Below are positions 51,020-60,119 of a DNA stretch of 64,000 nucleotides, in pieces (positions within the stretch are counted from its first letter, which is position 1; each line of letters opens with the position of its first letter). The DNA is from Fragum whitleyi (lineage: Eukaryota; Mollusca; Bivalvia; Cardiida; Cardiidae): contig OX411552.1 of the NCBI GenBank assembly GCA_948146395.1, forward strand, positions 655,001 through 719,000. The letters are read 5' to 3'. Under the pieces are notes generated by a model that saw only the letters and a list, made by a program, of their open reading frames with translations, did not search any database and had not been told where the DNA came from. Made by a program: the position numbers and the translations under genes.

Positions 51020-53236
51020 CTAAAAATTATTTTTCAGAAAATCATTACGATATTCAAATGCATTTTGAAGGAAGTATGTAATACGAAAAATGTAATCATT
51101 ACTTTGGTTTGACATAATATGGCAAAATGTTTCTTTAGTACGAATTCGAAGCCATCTTGGTAGGAAATAAGTTTTTCTTATATTTTCGTACGATGTACAA
51201 AAATAGAAAAAGTGAAGTTCATCTTCCACAACTTGTAAATTTAAAGAGGAGCATAATGGACAGTATCTTAAATCTCTGTCAATATTGGAGTGTCTACCCT
51301 TTTCTATCATCAAATTATGGGTTGAACATCGAAAATTTGATAGAACTTTTTTTAATTTATAGCTTATGTCTACAGACAAATATTGTTCTACTGTCAGTAA
51401 AGATTTGTAATGTTGGTAGTAATTTGACTTTGGTGAAGAGACGATATCACTGTTAAGTTTTTGTAAGGACATATCAATGGTTCTTTGTTTAAAATTTTTA
51501 ATGAAGAGATCTTCATCTCCAACATCCTGAATTATCCATACGTATCCAAAGCCATGACTGAATAAAAGATCTTTAACCATCGTTGCCCATGTTTTCCTGC
51601 CAGCTTCATCTAGTTGATATAGTAAATTATAACATTGTTTAGGGAATCTAGAAGGTTCTAAAACAAGCAGACGTGTCCAATACTTAATGCAATTTACCAT
51701 ATAGGTCGTACATAGGGGTAAACGTCCGCATTCGCTTAGAGCGAATGCATCCATACAGTTGCGATTTAATAGACAATATCTTTTACAAAATTCAATGTGG
51801 ACAGATTCGATCTTTTTGTTGTAAGTATGACCCCAAATACTCGAACTATAACACAAGATAGGTTTAACCATAGAGTCAAATATTTTGAAAATATCATTAG
51901 GTACTAAATTGCCAAATTTATTCCTATACCTTAAAACACAAGAAGAAGCTTTTTTGGCCTGAAGAGAGAGATTATTAATGGTAACTGACCAGCTCATTTT
52001 AGGCGTGAAGAAAACTCCTAGATATTTATAGAATGACACTACTTCTATAGGATGTCCGTTTAGAAACCATTTTTCAGTACTTTTAACTATTCCCCCCCTC
52101 CGAAACACAATTATTTTTGTTTTATTTGAATTTATTTTCATTCCTATCTTCCCAGAAAAATAGGCTATACTATCTATATGTTTCTGAAGACGGGTAACGG
52201 TGTCTGAAAAACTAGATACATCGTCTGCGAACATAAGTGCATAAAGGTCACTTATGGTTTCCGAAACAAATATACCTCTACCGCATGTATGTTTAAGATA
52301 TTTAATAAGGCCATTTATGAAAATACTGAATAATTTCGGACTTCCAACACATCCTTGTCTGGTTCCGATCTCACAATTGAAGCTATCCGTTAATCCATTA
52401 CTTGTCTTAACGCACGATGTAGTGTTCTTGTAGATTGATTTCAAAATATTTAGAAATTTGCCTTTAATATTAAGTCTCTCTAAAGATTTCCATAACTCGA
52501 CATGTCTTATTTTATCAAAAGCCTTTTCGTAATCTATAAAAATACAGTAAAACCGACCGTTTTGTTTGGAAAGATATTTTTGTACTAAGGTCATTAAAAC
52601 GAATATGTTATCAGTTGTTGAGTAGCCTTTTCGAAATCCTGCTTGCGATTCTTCGATAATATTATTTTCGTCGCACCAGGTAGTTAAACGTCTGTTCATG
52701 ATCGAAACAAATATTTTGCAGATTGAATCTATAAGAGAGATAGCTCTATAGTTATTCGGGTCGTTATATGATCCTTTTTTGTGAATAGGTGAAATTATAC
52801 TTTTCGACCACTGTTTTGGAAATTGCCCGGTATTAAAGATTTCGTTAAATAATTTTTTGAGGTATGGAAGAATTTGATGTAAAGTGTTTTTGAACATTTC
52901 AATAGGAATTCCGTCAGGCCCAGGTGATCGATTATTTTTTATTGATCTTATACTCTGAAAAATTTCTTCATCCGTTATTGGTAAATTCAGGTCCCTATCA
53001 TCATAATTATTTTGCTCAAAAGACAATAAATCGTCACTCTCTAGTTGATTTTGATCATTATCAGAAAATAGATCTCTGTAATAACTAAACCATTCAATTG
53101 GGCTTATTTCACTATTTGAGTTTATGTCTGTTGATTTTTTCATATCATCTAATCTTTGAGTAAGATTACAGAGCTTAAAATGGACGTAGCATTCACATAC
53201 TACTAGCAGAATATTAAATGGAAGTAGCATCCACAT
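51020..53236 (-). CDS. Non-LTR retrotransposon reverse transcriptase (LINE ORF, 5'-truncated)
   Basis: Copies LINE RNA into DNA at a nicked chromosomal target. The 738-residue frame has the reverse-transcriptase blocks in order: SPGPDGIPIEMFK (~104-116), IHKKGSYNDPNNYRAISL (~151-168), AGFRKGYSTTDNIF (~199-212), FIDYEKAFD with the first catalytic Asp (~235), GTRQGCVGSPKLFSIFINGL (~291-310), the FADD catalytic pair (~336-339), NKTKIIVF (~371-378) and KYLGVFF (~404-410). A C-terminal CCHC finger follows: CPLC at 659-662, His 675, Cys 680, common in Jockey/CR1/RTE-like elements. The frame has no stops, so the copy is young or selected. The apurinic endonuclease normally encoded upstream is absent: the first ~35 residues are hydrophobic and not endonuclease-like, and nothing suitable is seen to 53545. 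The ATG is therefore nominal. Clade not assigned. It lies between the two halves of the tRNA-Glu array. Confidence 0.95.
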   Translation of the reverse strand: MWMLLPFNILLVVCECYVHFKLCNLTQRLDDMKKSTDINSNSEISPIEWFSYYRDLFSDNDQNQLESDDLLSFEQNNYDDRDLNLPITDEEIFQSIRSIKNNRSPGPDGIPIEMFKNTLHQILPYLKKLFNEIFNTGQFPKQWSKSIISPIHKKGSYNDPNNYRAISLIDSICKIFVSIMNRRLTTWCDENNIIEESQAGFRKGYSTTDNIFVLMTLVQKYLSKQNGRFYCIFIDYEKAFDKIRHVELWKSLERLNIKGKFLNILKSIYKNTTSCVKTSNGLTDSFNCEIGTRQGCVGSPKLFSIFINGLIKYLKHTCGRGIFVSETISDLYALMFADDVSSFSDTVTRLQKHIDSIAYFSGKIGMKINSNKTKIIVFRRGGIVKSTEKWFLNGHPIEVVSFYKYLGVFFTPKMSWSVTINNLSLQAKKASSCVLRYRNKFGNLVPNDIFKIFDSMVKPILCYSSSIWGHTYNKKIESVHIEFCKRYCLLNRNCMDAFALSECGRLPLCTTYMVNCIKYWTRLLVLEPSRFPKQCYNLLYQLDEAGRKTWATMVKDLLFSHGFGYVWIIQDVGDEDLFIKNFKQRTIDMSLQKLNSDIVSSPKSNYYQHYKSLLTVEQYLSVDISYKLKKVLSNFRCSTHNLMIEKGRHSNIDRDLRYCPLCSSLNLQVVEDELHFFYFCTSYENIRKTYFLPRWLRIRTKETFCHIMSNQSNDYIFRITYFLQNAFEYRNDFLKNNF

Positions 53237-53545
53237 ACTTCTTCAAAAATTTGATATCTGACACAAAAAAGTTATCTAATTTTGTCATTTTTGGAGAAAT
53301 TTACGAGAACTTCGCAGACCAAAGTTTGAAAGTCCTCTCAAAAGTGCGACTATTGTGACATTCATAAAATAAGGTCTTGACTTTGTCCGTTGATTAAAGA
53401 CACTAAATACGCCAAATTGAACTGTTATTCGTGAAGACATATTTGACATAATATTAAATGGCAACAACTTTTCAAACGTACAACAAAAATAATTGGTCGT
53501 TTAAATTATTGTTTTAGAATAATGCGTATCTCAAACTAGTATGTT
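53237..53545 (-). other. Sequence upstream of the LINE frame, no endonuclease seen
   Basis: A 60-codon minus frame (53285-53467) begins MLPFNI, echoing MLLPFNI at the start of the LINE frame; the shared DNA is CCATTTAATATT. No endonuclease motif is visible. It marks the truncated or rearranged 5' side of the LINE. Confidence 0.5.
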
Positions 53546-53650
53546 TACACCATAGATGCACAAGTTTATGTGAGTGGCTTAAGGGCAATTTTATCTATAT
53601 ATGTATAAGCAAAAGCGACATTAAATCACTCATTTAAACGCGTACACCTT
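53546..53650. mobile_element. Family M hairpin, copy 1
   Basis: ACACCATAGATGCACAAGTT, TATGTGAGTGGCTTAAGGGC, AATTTTATCTATA and the mirror TATAAGCAAAAGCGACATTA, AATCACTCATTTAAACGCGT. It corresponds to the cleaner copy at 60733-60828. Confidence 0.6.
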
Positions 53651-53889
53651 TATTTTAGAAACATCATGCCAGGCTGACCTCTGGTCGACCAGTCCTGCGT
53701 TCCTGAAAATGTTGAAAAAAAGTCCAGGAGATGATAGCCCGTGTTATCTTTCATCTCGTCGAGCCAAGGGTTACGAACGTTTTACTTATCTTACGAGAAG
53801 AAGCTATCGATTCGATACCCCTTGACTCGTGAAGATGGTTATCTTCAATAATAAATGGTAACTGTAATAATCAGGTACAGATATGTATA

Positions 53890-53961
53890 TCCGATGTGGT
53901 CTAGTGGTTAGGATTCCTGGTTTTCACCCAGGCGGCCCGGGTTCGATTCCCGGCATCGGAA
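53890..53961 (+). tRNA. tRNA-Glu (UUC), copy 3
   Basis: Plus-strand gene with perfect cloverleaf arms: TCCGATG / CATCGGA, anticodon arm CCTGG-TTTTCAC-CCAGG (UUC), T arm CCGGG-TTCGATT-CCCGG, discriminator A, no CCA, no intron. TTCTTTTGACC downstream supplies a TTTT terminator at about 53967-53970. The gene body is identical to copies 2 and 4. About 310 bp starting at the gene (to 54200) are almost identical to 55218-55526, a direct duplication. The immediate upstream CAGGTACAGATATGTATA resembles copy 2. Confidence 0.96.
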
Positions 53962-54200
53962 CTTTCTTTTGACCAAAAAAAAATGTGAACAGTAAAATGC
54001 TGACGACTCTGACGACAACATAGACTTATCGGCGAAAACCCTACAAGTAATATTTTTTCCTTCTACATGAATCTATTTTCCATATTACAAATGGAGAATT
54101 ATCGCGATATGAACTTTTTAAAACTAGGAAGATATATTTTTTGCACTAAATGATAATTGGACCAATAGATACACTGGTATCTTAACTTCATAATCATTCA
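53962..54200 (+). repeat. Direct duplication, left copy (tRNA 3' flank)
   Basis: GTGAACAGTAAAATGCTGAC, GACAACATAGACTTATCGGC, AAATGGAGAATTATCGCGAT, ATTTTTTGCACTAAATGATA. It is repeated at 55290-55526 with only a few differences, and the match stops at CATTCA (54196-54201 and 55521-55526). Confidence 0.9.
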
Positions 54201-54252
54201 TGATTAAACAGTTTATGATCATGTCAAACATTTGTTCATAATAACATACATG

Positions 54253-54553
54253 TACAGTAAATAACATTGTGAAATTGACAAGGTGTATGATTTTGGAATG
54301 AAATTGAATGAGTACGATGAGTGGGTTTCGAGTATGAAAGGGAAGGTAATCCAATATCGCAAATTTCGTTCAGGATGAACAAGATTAGCGATTTTTATTT
54401 CCTTTCTTTAATAAATTATGCATACAAGTTCTATAAATAGCTTCCTTTCTCTTCAAGGACAAATCAGACTCTTTCTTTCTTTTGTGTCAGTGAAATCGCG
54501 AGTTTTCTCTAGCTACATTAGATTTGAATGTATTTATTGATTTTATCACTTTA
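54253..54553 (-). mobile_element. Family B MITE, copy 11 (truncated)
   Basis: TACAGTAAATAACATTGTGA, CAAGGTGTATGATTTTGGAA, GAAAGGGAAGGTAATCC, hairpin TTTCGTTCAGGATGAACAAG. It ends near GTGTCAGTGAAATCGCGAG and TTGATTTTATCACTTT; the outer block with the second CAGT end is missing. Confidence 0.75.
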
Positions 54554-54639
54554 AAATTAATTAGAATCTGATTGTATGATTTTGTTTTTGTATGCGATTT
54601 AAAGTACAATTCTTCCCTGCTTACGGAATCATTAAACGC

Positions 54640-54777
54640 ACGTGAACGTTTACGAATTGTATCAAGCCCAATGCATAGTGGGTTTGTATTCCTCAAACGT
54701 TTCGCGAACGTTTCCATATGGAATTTAAGGATGTTTTATTATAAGAAGAAAAAGAATGTAAGACACTCAGTTTGATA
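54640..54777 (+). repeat. tRNA-Glu unit flank (hairpin-type), copy 3
   Basis: TGAACGTTTACGAATTGTAT, GTGGGTTTGTATTCCTCAAA, CGTTTCGCGAACGTTTCCAT, ATGTTTTATTATAAGAAGAA, TGTAAGACACTCAGTTTGAT: the inverse of 49617-49760 and 47020-47160. The 76- and 67-codon frames over it are not genes. Confidence 0.7.
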
Positions 54778-54784
54778 TTATCCA

Positions 54785-55050
54785 CGATTAATGCCCTTGC
54801 ACTTAAGGTTAAGGGAAATCAGCTTTTATCAATTAAAAACTACTTCTAAAGAGAGTCGACATAAATAACTCGAGACCTTAAATCGTAAATTGGTAACCAA
54901 ATCCTCGTAACTTCAGCTTAATCAAGCTGAAGTTACGAGGCCTTGGTAACCAAGCGATGAAATGTGTTCACTCTCTCAAAGCACGTGAATCCTTTCGGTT
55001 TTAGGACACAGTTATTTGCACGCGGTAACGACGATTACCGACTAAAATTT
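54785..55050 (+). repeat. tRNA-Glu repeat unit flank, copy 3, with perfect hairpin
   Basis: CCTTGCACTTAAGGTTAAGG, ATCGTAAATTGGTAACCAAA, a hairpin CCTCGTAACTTCAGCTT / AAGCTGAAGTTACGAGG with a 4-base loop near 54903, GGTAACCAAGCGATGAAATG. It holds the single TTAA at 54809-54812 that is the empty counterpart of the family K insertion at 63589-63817. Confidence 0.75.
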
Positions 55051-55217
55051 GAAAGAACTCAAAGTATTGAAAAGTAAACTCGCCAAATTACGTCACGGTT
55101 AAGCTTCGCCCTGCCAGTTCATTAATTACGCAGAATACCTGTACAGTAAAATATCTCAGGTAAAAGCCATCCGCATAAACGCAAAAAAAGTGTAATAATC
55201 AACTATTTACAAGTAAA
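55051..55217 (+). repeat. tRNA-Glu 5' flank, copy 4
   Basis: AAACTCGCCAAATTACGTCA, AAGCTTCGCCCTGCCAG, ACAGTAAAATATCTCAGGTA, AAGTGTAATAATCAACTATT. It parallels the rc of 49545-49625 and 49140-49200. Confidence 0.6.
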
Positions 55218-55289
55218 TCCGATGTGGTCTAGTGGTTAGGATTCCTGGTTTTCACCCAGGCGGCCCGGGTTCGATTCCCGGCATCGGAA
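55218..55289 (+). tRNA. tRNA-Glu (UUC), copy 4
   Basis: Identical in the gene body to copies 2 and 3: seven-pair acceptor stem, anticodon UUC, box A within TGGTCTAGTGGTTAGG, box B GGTTCGATTCC, discriminator A. The TTCTCTTTTGACC downstream gives the terminator. Its 3' flank duplicates that of copy 3, but its 5' flank differs from copy 3 at the end (AACTATTTACAAGTAAA), so the two genes share only part of the unit. Confidence 0.96.
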
Positions 55290-55526
55290 CTCTCTTTTGA
55301 CCGAAAAAATTGTGAACAGTAAAATGCTGACGACTCTGACGACAACATAGACTTATCGGCGAAAACCTTACAATTAATATTTCTCCTTCTACATGAATCT
55401 ATTTTCCATATTACAAATGGAGAATTATCGCGATATGAACTTTTTAAAACTAGGAAGATATATTTTTTGCACTAAATGATAATTGGACAAATAGATACAC
55501 TGGTAACTTAACTTCATAATCATTCA
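55290..55526 (+). repeat. Direct duplication, right copy (tRNA 3' flank)
   Basis: Near-identical to 53962-54200. The right breakpoint joins directly to a family B remnant (AGAACCAATCAGACTC). Confidence 0.9.
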
Positions 55527-55527
55527 A

Positions 55528-55742
55528 GAACCAATCAGACTCTAATAATTTCAATAATGTCAGTGAAATCGCATTTTTCTCTTTCTATATTTATCTTGAA
55601 TGTAGTTATCGATCTTATCATTTTAGTGATTTTGGCGTTTTTGAATTGTTTGAGTGAGCGTTTGGAATGAATGAATGGAGCGCTGAGTGAGTGATTTAGT
55701 ATGGTTTTGATTTAGGTAAATTTCAAGATGTAACTAACTGTA
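55528..55742 (-). mobile_element. Family B MITE, copy 12 (right part)
   Basis: AATGTCAGTGAAATCGCATT, CTTGAATGTAGTTATCGATC, ATTGTTTGAGTGAGCGTTTG, AATGAATGGAGCGCTGAGTG, AGATGTAACTAACTGTA. It lacks the left end and the central hairpin. It is roughly complementary in extent to copy 11, which lacks this part. Confidence 0.75.
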
Positions 55743-56794
55743 TCATGTATTTACTAACTAGATGAGTTGCTGTTGCTGAAGATTATCAAATATTTCCACG
55801 TTACATTATCAATGGGGTAGTGCAAGACTATTGTAGTGCTTAAAATTTTATAGACAGTTACCGATCGATAAAAAAGTTGACAAATTAAGATCGCGATAAA
55901 TGTAAATTTTCATCAAATAAAGTTCTTAAGCTTATTTGCAGACCAAGAAATCAAAGACTTTCCAAAAATGAGAAATTGCCAAACACATGTCTAACTACAT
56001 GGTTATGAATAAATTACGAATATATATTTAGGCCGTAGGCCTATACCATCGAGAGAATAAAAGATAGTGCCTTGTACATTTTTTCACGGTGTTTAACACA
56101 ATTATACCCTAATTTTCTTATTGTTCCGTATTGCCTTACATATAACCATAATATAACTAGGGTAAAAAACACAACGACCGAGTTATTTCTCAACACATCT
56201 TAATCAGTTTTAGCAAAATGTTCAATTTCTCGGAAATATTTTTTCTATGATTCGCGTTAATACTGTGGCAAATTTATTTAACGGTGCAAAATAGAATTAG
56301 TAATAGAGCAAGAATGCTGCAAGAACAGGCGATAATTGAATTCTCCCAACCCGCATTGCTGTAAAAATACCACGTGACGTAACCACGTGATCGAAAAGAT
56401 CGCTCGTCGTACACAAAAAAGTTCGACACCATTGTTATTTTCGCGTTGGAAATACTTATTCGAACTACTTAAGCGTAATGACAAGTGACGAGAGAGATAT
56501 AAAGTTGGAAAACTAATGATTTTATCTCATTAGTGATGAGGAAGTCGTAAGGAAAGGGGTTTATAGAACCATATATTGCTTTTAAATCCTGTGTTTACTT
56601 ACACAATCTAAGAAACTTCGCAAATTAACTCTCTTAATGGTTTGAATATACAACATCAGTGTTCAATACTTTCTGTAATATAGGATAGGTTATCTCTACT
56701 TTACAACACGAGTGCAATTTAATTTCTGGAGTTAGAGAAGGAAAAATTGCCAAATTATCGAATGGGAAATGCTCTTATCCACTAACAAATCGTG
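55743..56794. other. No gene; paired CACGTG motifs
   Basis: AT-rich sequence. CACGTGACGTAACCACGTGA at 56371-56390 contains two E-boxes 13 bp apart around an ACGT core. A 68-codon minus frame starts near (56278-56484), unrecognised. Confidence 0.45.
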
Positions 56795-56923
56795 TCCTGC
56801 GTTCTAGATGACAAAACGGTGCTACCGTTTGCAAATTATATCCCGCTTTGCACGTGCACATGCATGCAAAACGGGGTATAATTTTCAATCAGTTCACACC
56901 GTTTTGTCACTTTGAACGCTAGG
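56795..56923. mobile_element. Family G hairpin element, copy 6
   Basis: CCTGCGTTCTAGATGACAAA at left and CCGTTTTGTCACTTTGAACG at right. Centre TTATATCCCGCTTTGCACGT, with its mirror AAAACGGGGTATAATTTTC. Confidence 0.78.
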
Positions 56924-56927
56924 TAGG

Positions 56928-57000
56928 ATGGCAAAGACTGTATGCAAATTGTACCAAGCTTTGCACGTGCACTTGTTTGTAATGCCAGTTTGGATTAACA
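56928..57000. repeat. Family G half copy
   Basis: GGATGGCAAAGACTGTATGC, AAATTGTACCAAGCTTTGCA, CGTGCACTTG: the left half of a G element immediately after copy 6. Confidence 0.5.
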
Positions 57001-57061
57001 GTCGTTAAAGACGAATATATCAGTTTGCCAGTCGAAATCATACCACCGAAGAGGATAAATG

Positions 57062-57289
57062 AGACCGGTTTGGCGAAAAGGGACCATCGTGTAGTCGTAA
57101 GGTGTCGTACCTAGTCAGACTGCGCGTACAGCGCAGCCTTTCTTGGGTCAAAAGTTCTAACACTTCGCGAATTCTCTGAATATGGAATGATCATTCCACC
57201 TTCCCGTATAAGAATTTTACGACGCGATTTTTTTTTCAAATAATTATTATACAGATTACCAAAATGTTTTTTTTTGCGTGACAGGTCAC
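57062..57289. mobile_element. Family H MITE, copy 7
   Basis: AGACCGGTTTGGCGAAAAGG at left, TTTTGCGTGACAGGTCA at right. Internal pair AAGGTGTCGTACCTAGTCAG, ACTGCGCGTACAGCGCAGCC, AAAAGTTCTAACACTT. Confidence 0.7.
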
Positions 57290-57454
57290 AGTGATTTGAT
57301 TGTATATGTCATTCTCCTATAACATCGTTAAATAGATCCCTGAAAATATGAATTTAAAATTTAGGGATATGTAGTTAATTAATCTATCTTTGTCAGTAAT
57401 AAAACATGTCAATGACATTGCTTGTGCTAACAGCCAAACTCTACTTTTAGGATG

Positions 57455-57560
57455 AAACATGTTTGCAAACGTTTAGAAAAAATCACCCGCTTGCATAAAA
57501 GACACTTGCAAAACCGGATATTATTTTCTTACGTTGCGCAATTGTTTCATCTTAATATAA
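57455..57560. repeat. Family G-like diverged hairpin
   Basis: AGGATGAAACATGTTTGCAA at left, mirrored by TGCGCAATTGTTTCATCTTA at right, with CACCCGCTTGCATAAAAG and AAACCGGATATTATTTTC in the middle. Confidence 0.5.
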
Positions 57561-58063
57561 AGTAATAACAGAGTCTGGCCACAAGTTCGTACTTACAACT
57601 AAGCATACGGCCCTTTCCTCGAGATATAAGTACAACTGCAAGTGCGAGTTGTCAGGCTAAAACACATTTGTGAAGCGTTGAGATTGAGAAAAATTGTGAA
57701 CATTCACAAATTCTCGTTTTTAAATGACGTATCATAGATCCAACCCGGATTTTGATACATTTTGATTTTCTTGCAGCGCGTAATTACCTTAACTAATTAT
57801 CGAAAATGCTCGGTAAAAACCGGGTACCAAGGGCGTTATTTGTGCAGAAAAACAGCGTGATAAATATGTATTAGAATTTCGATGAAAATTGGTATTTTGT
57901 TAGAAAACCTCGAGGGATGTCATAGGAATGTTTGGCGTATGTTAGATCACAAGATTTTGTCATTAATTCGGTAAATATCTATTGACTATGATTCTATTTA
58001 AAAGGATTGCATTTTAGTCATGATTTTTGTCCAGAACTGCCTTTTTGAAGAAATCACAGCCTA
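57561..58063. other. No feature recognised
   Basis: AT-rich sequence without supported features. Confidence 0.5.
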
Positions 58064-58290
58064 ATGGTGACTCAGTGCAAAACGGTTATAACTGCCTATA
58101 TGTTTATAGGCAGTATAACTGCCTATATGTTTATAGGCAGTTATAACTGTTTCACGCTGATTCATCGATATTACCCCTTTCCCTACATAGAAAAAGTACA
58201 GTAATGACAACATTATGATGACTCAGTACTGAACAGTTGTAACTGCCTATATGTTTATAAGCAGTTATAACAGTTTCAGCCTGAGCCATC
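58064..58290. repeat. Two nested palindromes sharing one core
   Basis: 58064-58168 is a palindrome (GGTGACTCAGTGCAAAACGG ... AACTGTTTCACGCTGATTCA) whose core contains two tandem copies of the self-complementary ACTGCCTATATGTTTATAGG. 58213-58290 is a related palindrome (ATGACTCAGTACTGAACAGT ... ACAGTTTCAGCCTGAGCCAT) with one core copy. Probably two insertions or a duplication of one hairpin element. Confidence 0.8.
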
Positions 58291-58318
58291 ATTACCATCC
58301 TACTCCCGCCACCACCCC

Positions 58319-58372
58319 TCAAAAAACAAAACAAAAAAAAAAAAAAAACCAAAAAAAACCAAAAAAAAACCG
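58319..58372. repeat. A-rich low-complexity tract
   Basis: AAAACAAAAC, a long A run, then AAAACC units. No element body is recognised next to it. The 66-codon minus frame beginning here owes its Phe run to this tract. Confidence 0.85.
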
Positions 58373-58410
58373 GAAACCTTAGCCTATGTTTTTCCTACAA
58401 AACCAAGGTT

Positions 58411-58825
58411 TTTTTAATTACATCATGAAATCGACAATCATTCCGACAAAGCCATTCACAATCATTCACTCAGACCTCCAATAATTCATTCCAAACTCAC
58501 ACTCCAACCAATCAAATTCAAAAATGATGAGGACACTTACTACATTCAAATTAAACCCGGTTGGAAAAATTCACGATTTCACTGACAAAATTCAGTGATG
58601 AGTCTGTGCAGATACAGAGAAAGCTATTCATAGAACTTGTATACATCTTTTATTAAAGGGGGGTAATATATATCGCTGATTTTGTTCTTCCTGAACAAAG
58701 ATAGCGATATTTGATAACCTCCCTTGAATTTCACTTAAAACGCGCTCCACACACGCATTCAACTTCATTCCAAAATCATTCGAAAATTATTCCTGTCAAT
58801 TTCGAAAAAGATGTTTCTAACTGTA
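58411..58825 (+). mobile_element. Family B MITE, copy 13
   Basis: ATTACATCATGAAATCGACA at left and GATGTTTCTAACTGTA at right. TTAAAGGGGGGTAATATATA, hairpin TTTTGTTCTTCCTGAACAAAG, AACCTCCCTTGAATTTCACT. Complete with moderate drift. Confidence 0.8.
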
Positions 58826-59035
58826 CCTGAAAGGCAGTAATTCAGAAGCATGCACAGCGTCAAAGTGGACAAAGAATATCCATTCAACTTCTTAAAGGCC
58901 GAATTGTTAAGGTTCTAACCAGACTGTGCAGATAACTAGTCTGATCCGTGCCTGTACTGCGCTTTTATAAAACTGCTACAGAGAAATCACTCAGGGATTG
59001 CATGGCGTTATGGATATTGTAGCCTACGTTGGGGT
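58826..59035. other. No clear feature; H-like motif
   Basis: CAGACTGTGCAGATAACTAG, TCTGATCC near 58920 resembles the inner palindrome of family H, without its ends. Confidence 0.4.
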
Positions 59036-59137
59036 ACCAATTTTAAACGTTTGCAGACGTGTTCACATCCTGAATGTGAAGCTATGTTAATAGATTTTTA
59101 AACGTTTGTGAACGTTTTTGCATCTTGAACGCAAAAC
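59036..59137. repeat. Family G-like diverged hairpin
   Basis: TTTTAAACGTTTGCAGACGT, GTTCACATCCTGAATGTGAA, TTTTTAAACGTTTGTGAACG, TTTTTGCATCTTGAACGCA. Contains two half-elements in the same orientation. Confidence 0.45.
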
Positions 59138-60119
59138 TTAAGACGACTTTGCAAAGAAATCACAAAACAAATTATATACGGAGTAATAAAAACATCAATG
59201 TATCTACGTTAAAACGTTCTTACCAATCGCCGTACGCGTTACAAACTGAAATGTCAGATCGTTAAACGGTCCGCCAATCATATAAGTTGGTTATGCATAT
59301 TTATCAGTTATGATAAACCTAATATCGCCCAACCATGCGATCACGTTGTCATATCGGAGAATAAATCCAGCCTATCGCAGCGCTAGCTCACAGTTATGAA
59401 TATGAATATGAAATTATTACACATCGCCTGAGTGATCAGATTGGAAACTCAATATTCAACGTTATTGGTATAGGCCATGTATCTATTTAGTATGGGAATC
59501 TGCTTACTGTCCAAAGATATAGCTTTGGTAACGACGTTTTTATCTTCACGCAATGTTATGAAAACAATATAGATAATAATAAATATATCTACTCTAATGC
59601 ACTTATGTGAAATGAGCGTTGACTTCAACTTACTGTTATAAGACCAATAATATTATACAGTTTTAATAAGAGTGTTGGGGTTTAAACGCCAAAATTATCA
59701 ATAAAATGATCATTTACGATTGTTTTTTTGATTTTGTAATTCCTATTTTTGCAAATTTGATTTATAGTATTTTCCCTGTTAATCATTCGTATACTTACAT
59801 AATATAATATCGATATAAATCATAAATGCGTTACACGAGAAATATATTCATACTGCGGCTACATTGATGTGTTTGTACGATATTTTTCCTTAAATGACAA
59901 AATAAAGGAATTTTTCGTTCTTTCGAAGTATTTATTTAATTTAAGATTCTGGGGCATAAGGAAGAACAACATCACAATCCGTATATTAATGACAGAATCG
60001 TGAAAGTTAGGAAAGGTTGACTACAACTTTCCTTGAACGAACTAGTCAATGTATTGATTAAAAAATAAAGAAACAGAAGCAAGAAAACTAAGGGAGGGGG
60101 TATAAGTAGTTGAATTTTG
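59138..60119. other. No feature recognised
   Basis: AT-rich sequence with no supported gene, and no repeat end noticed. Confidence 0.5.
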
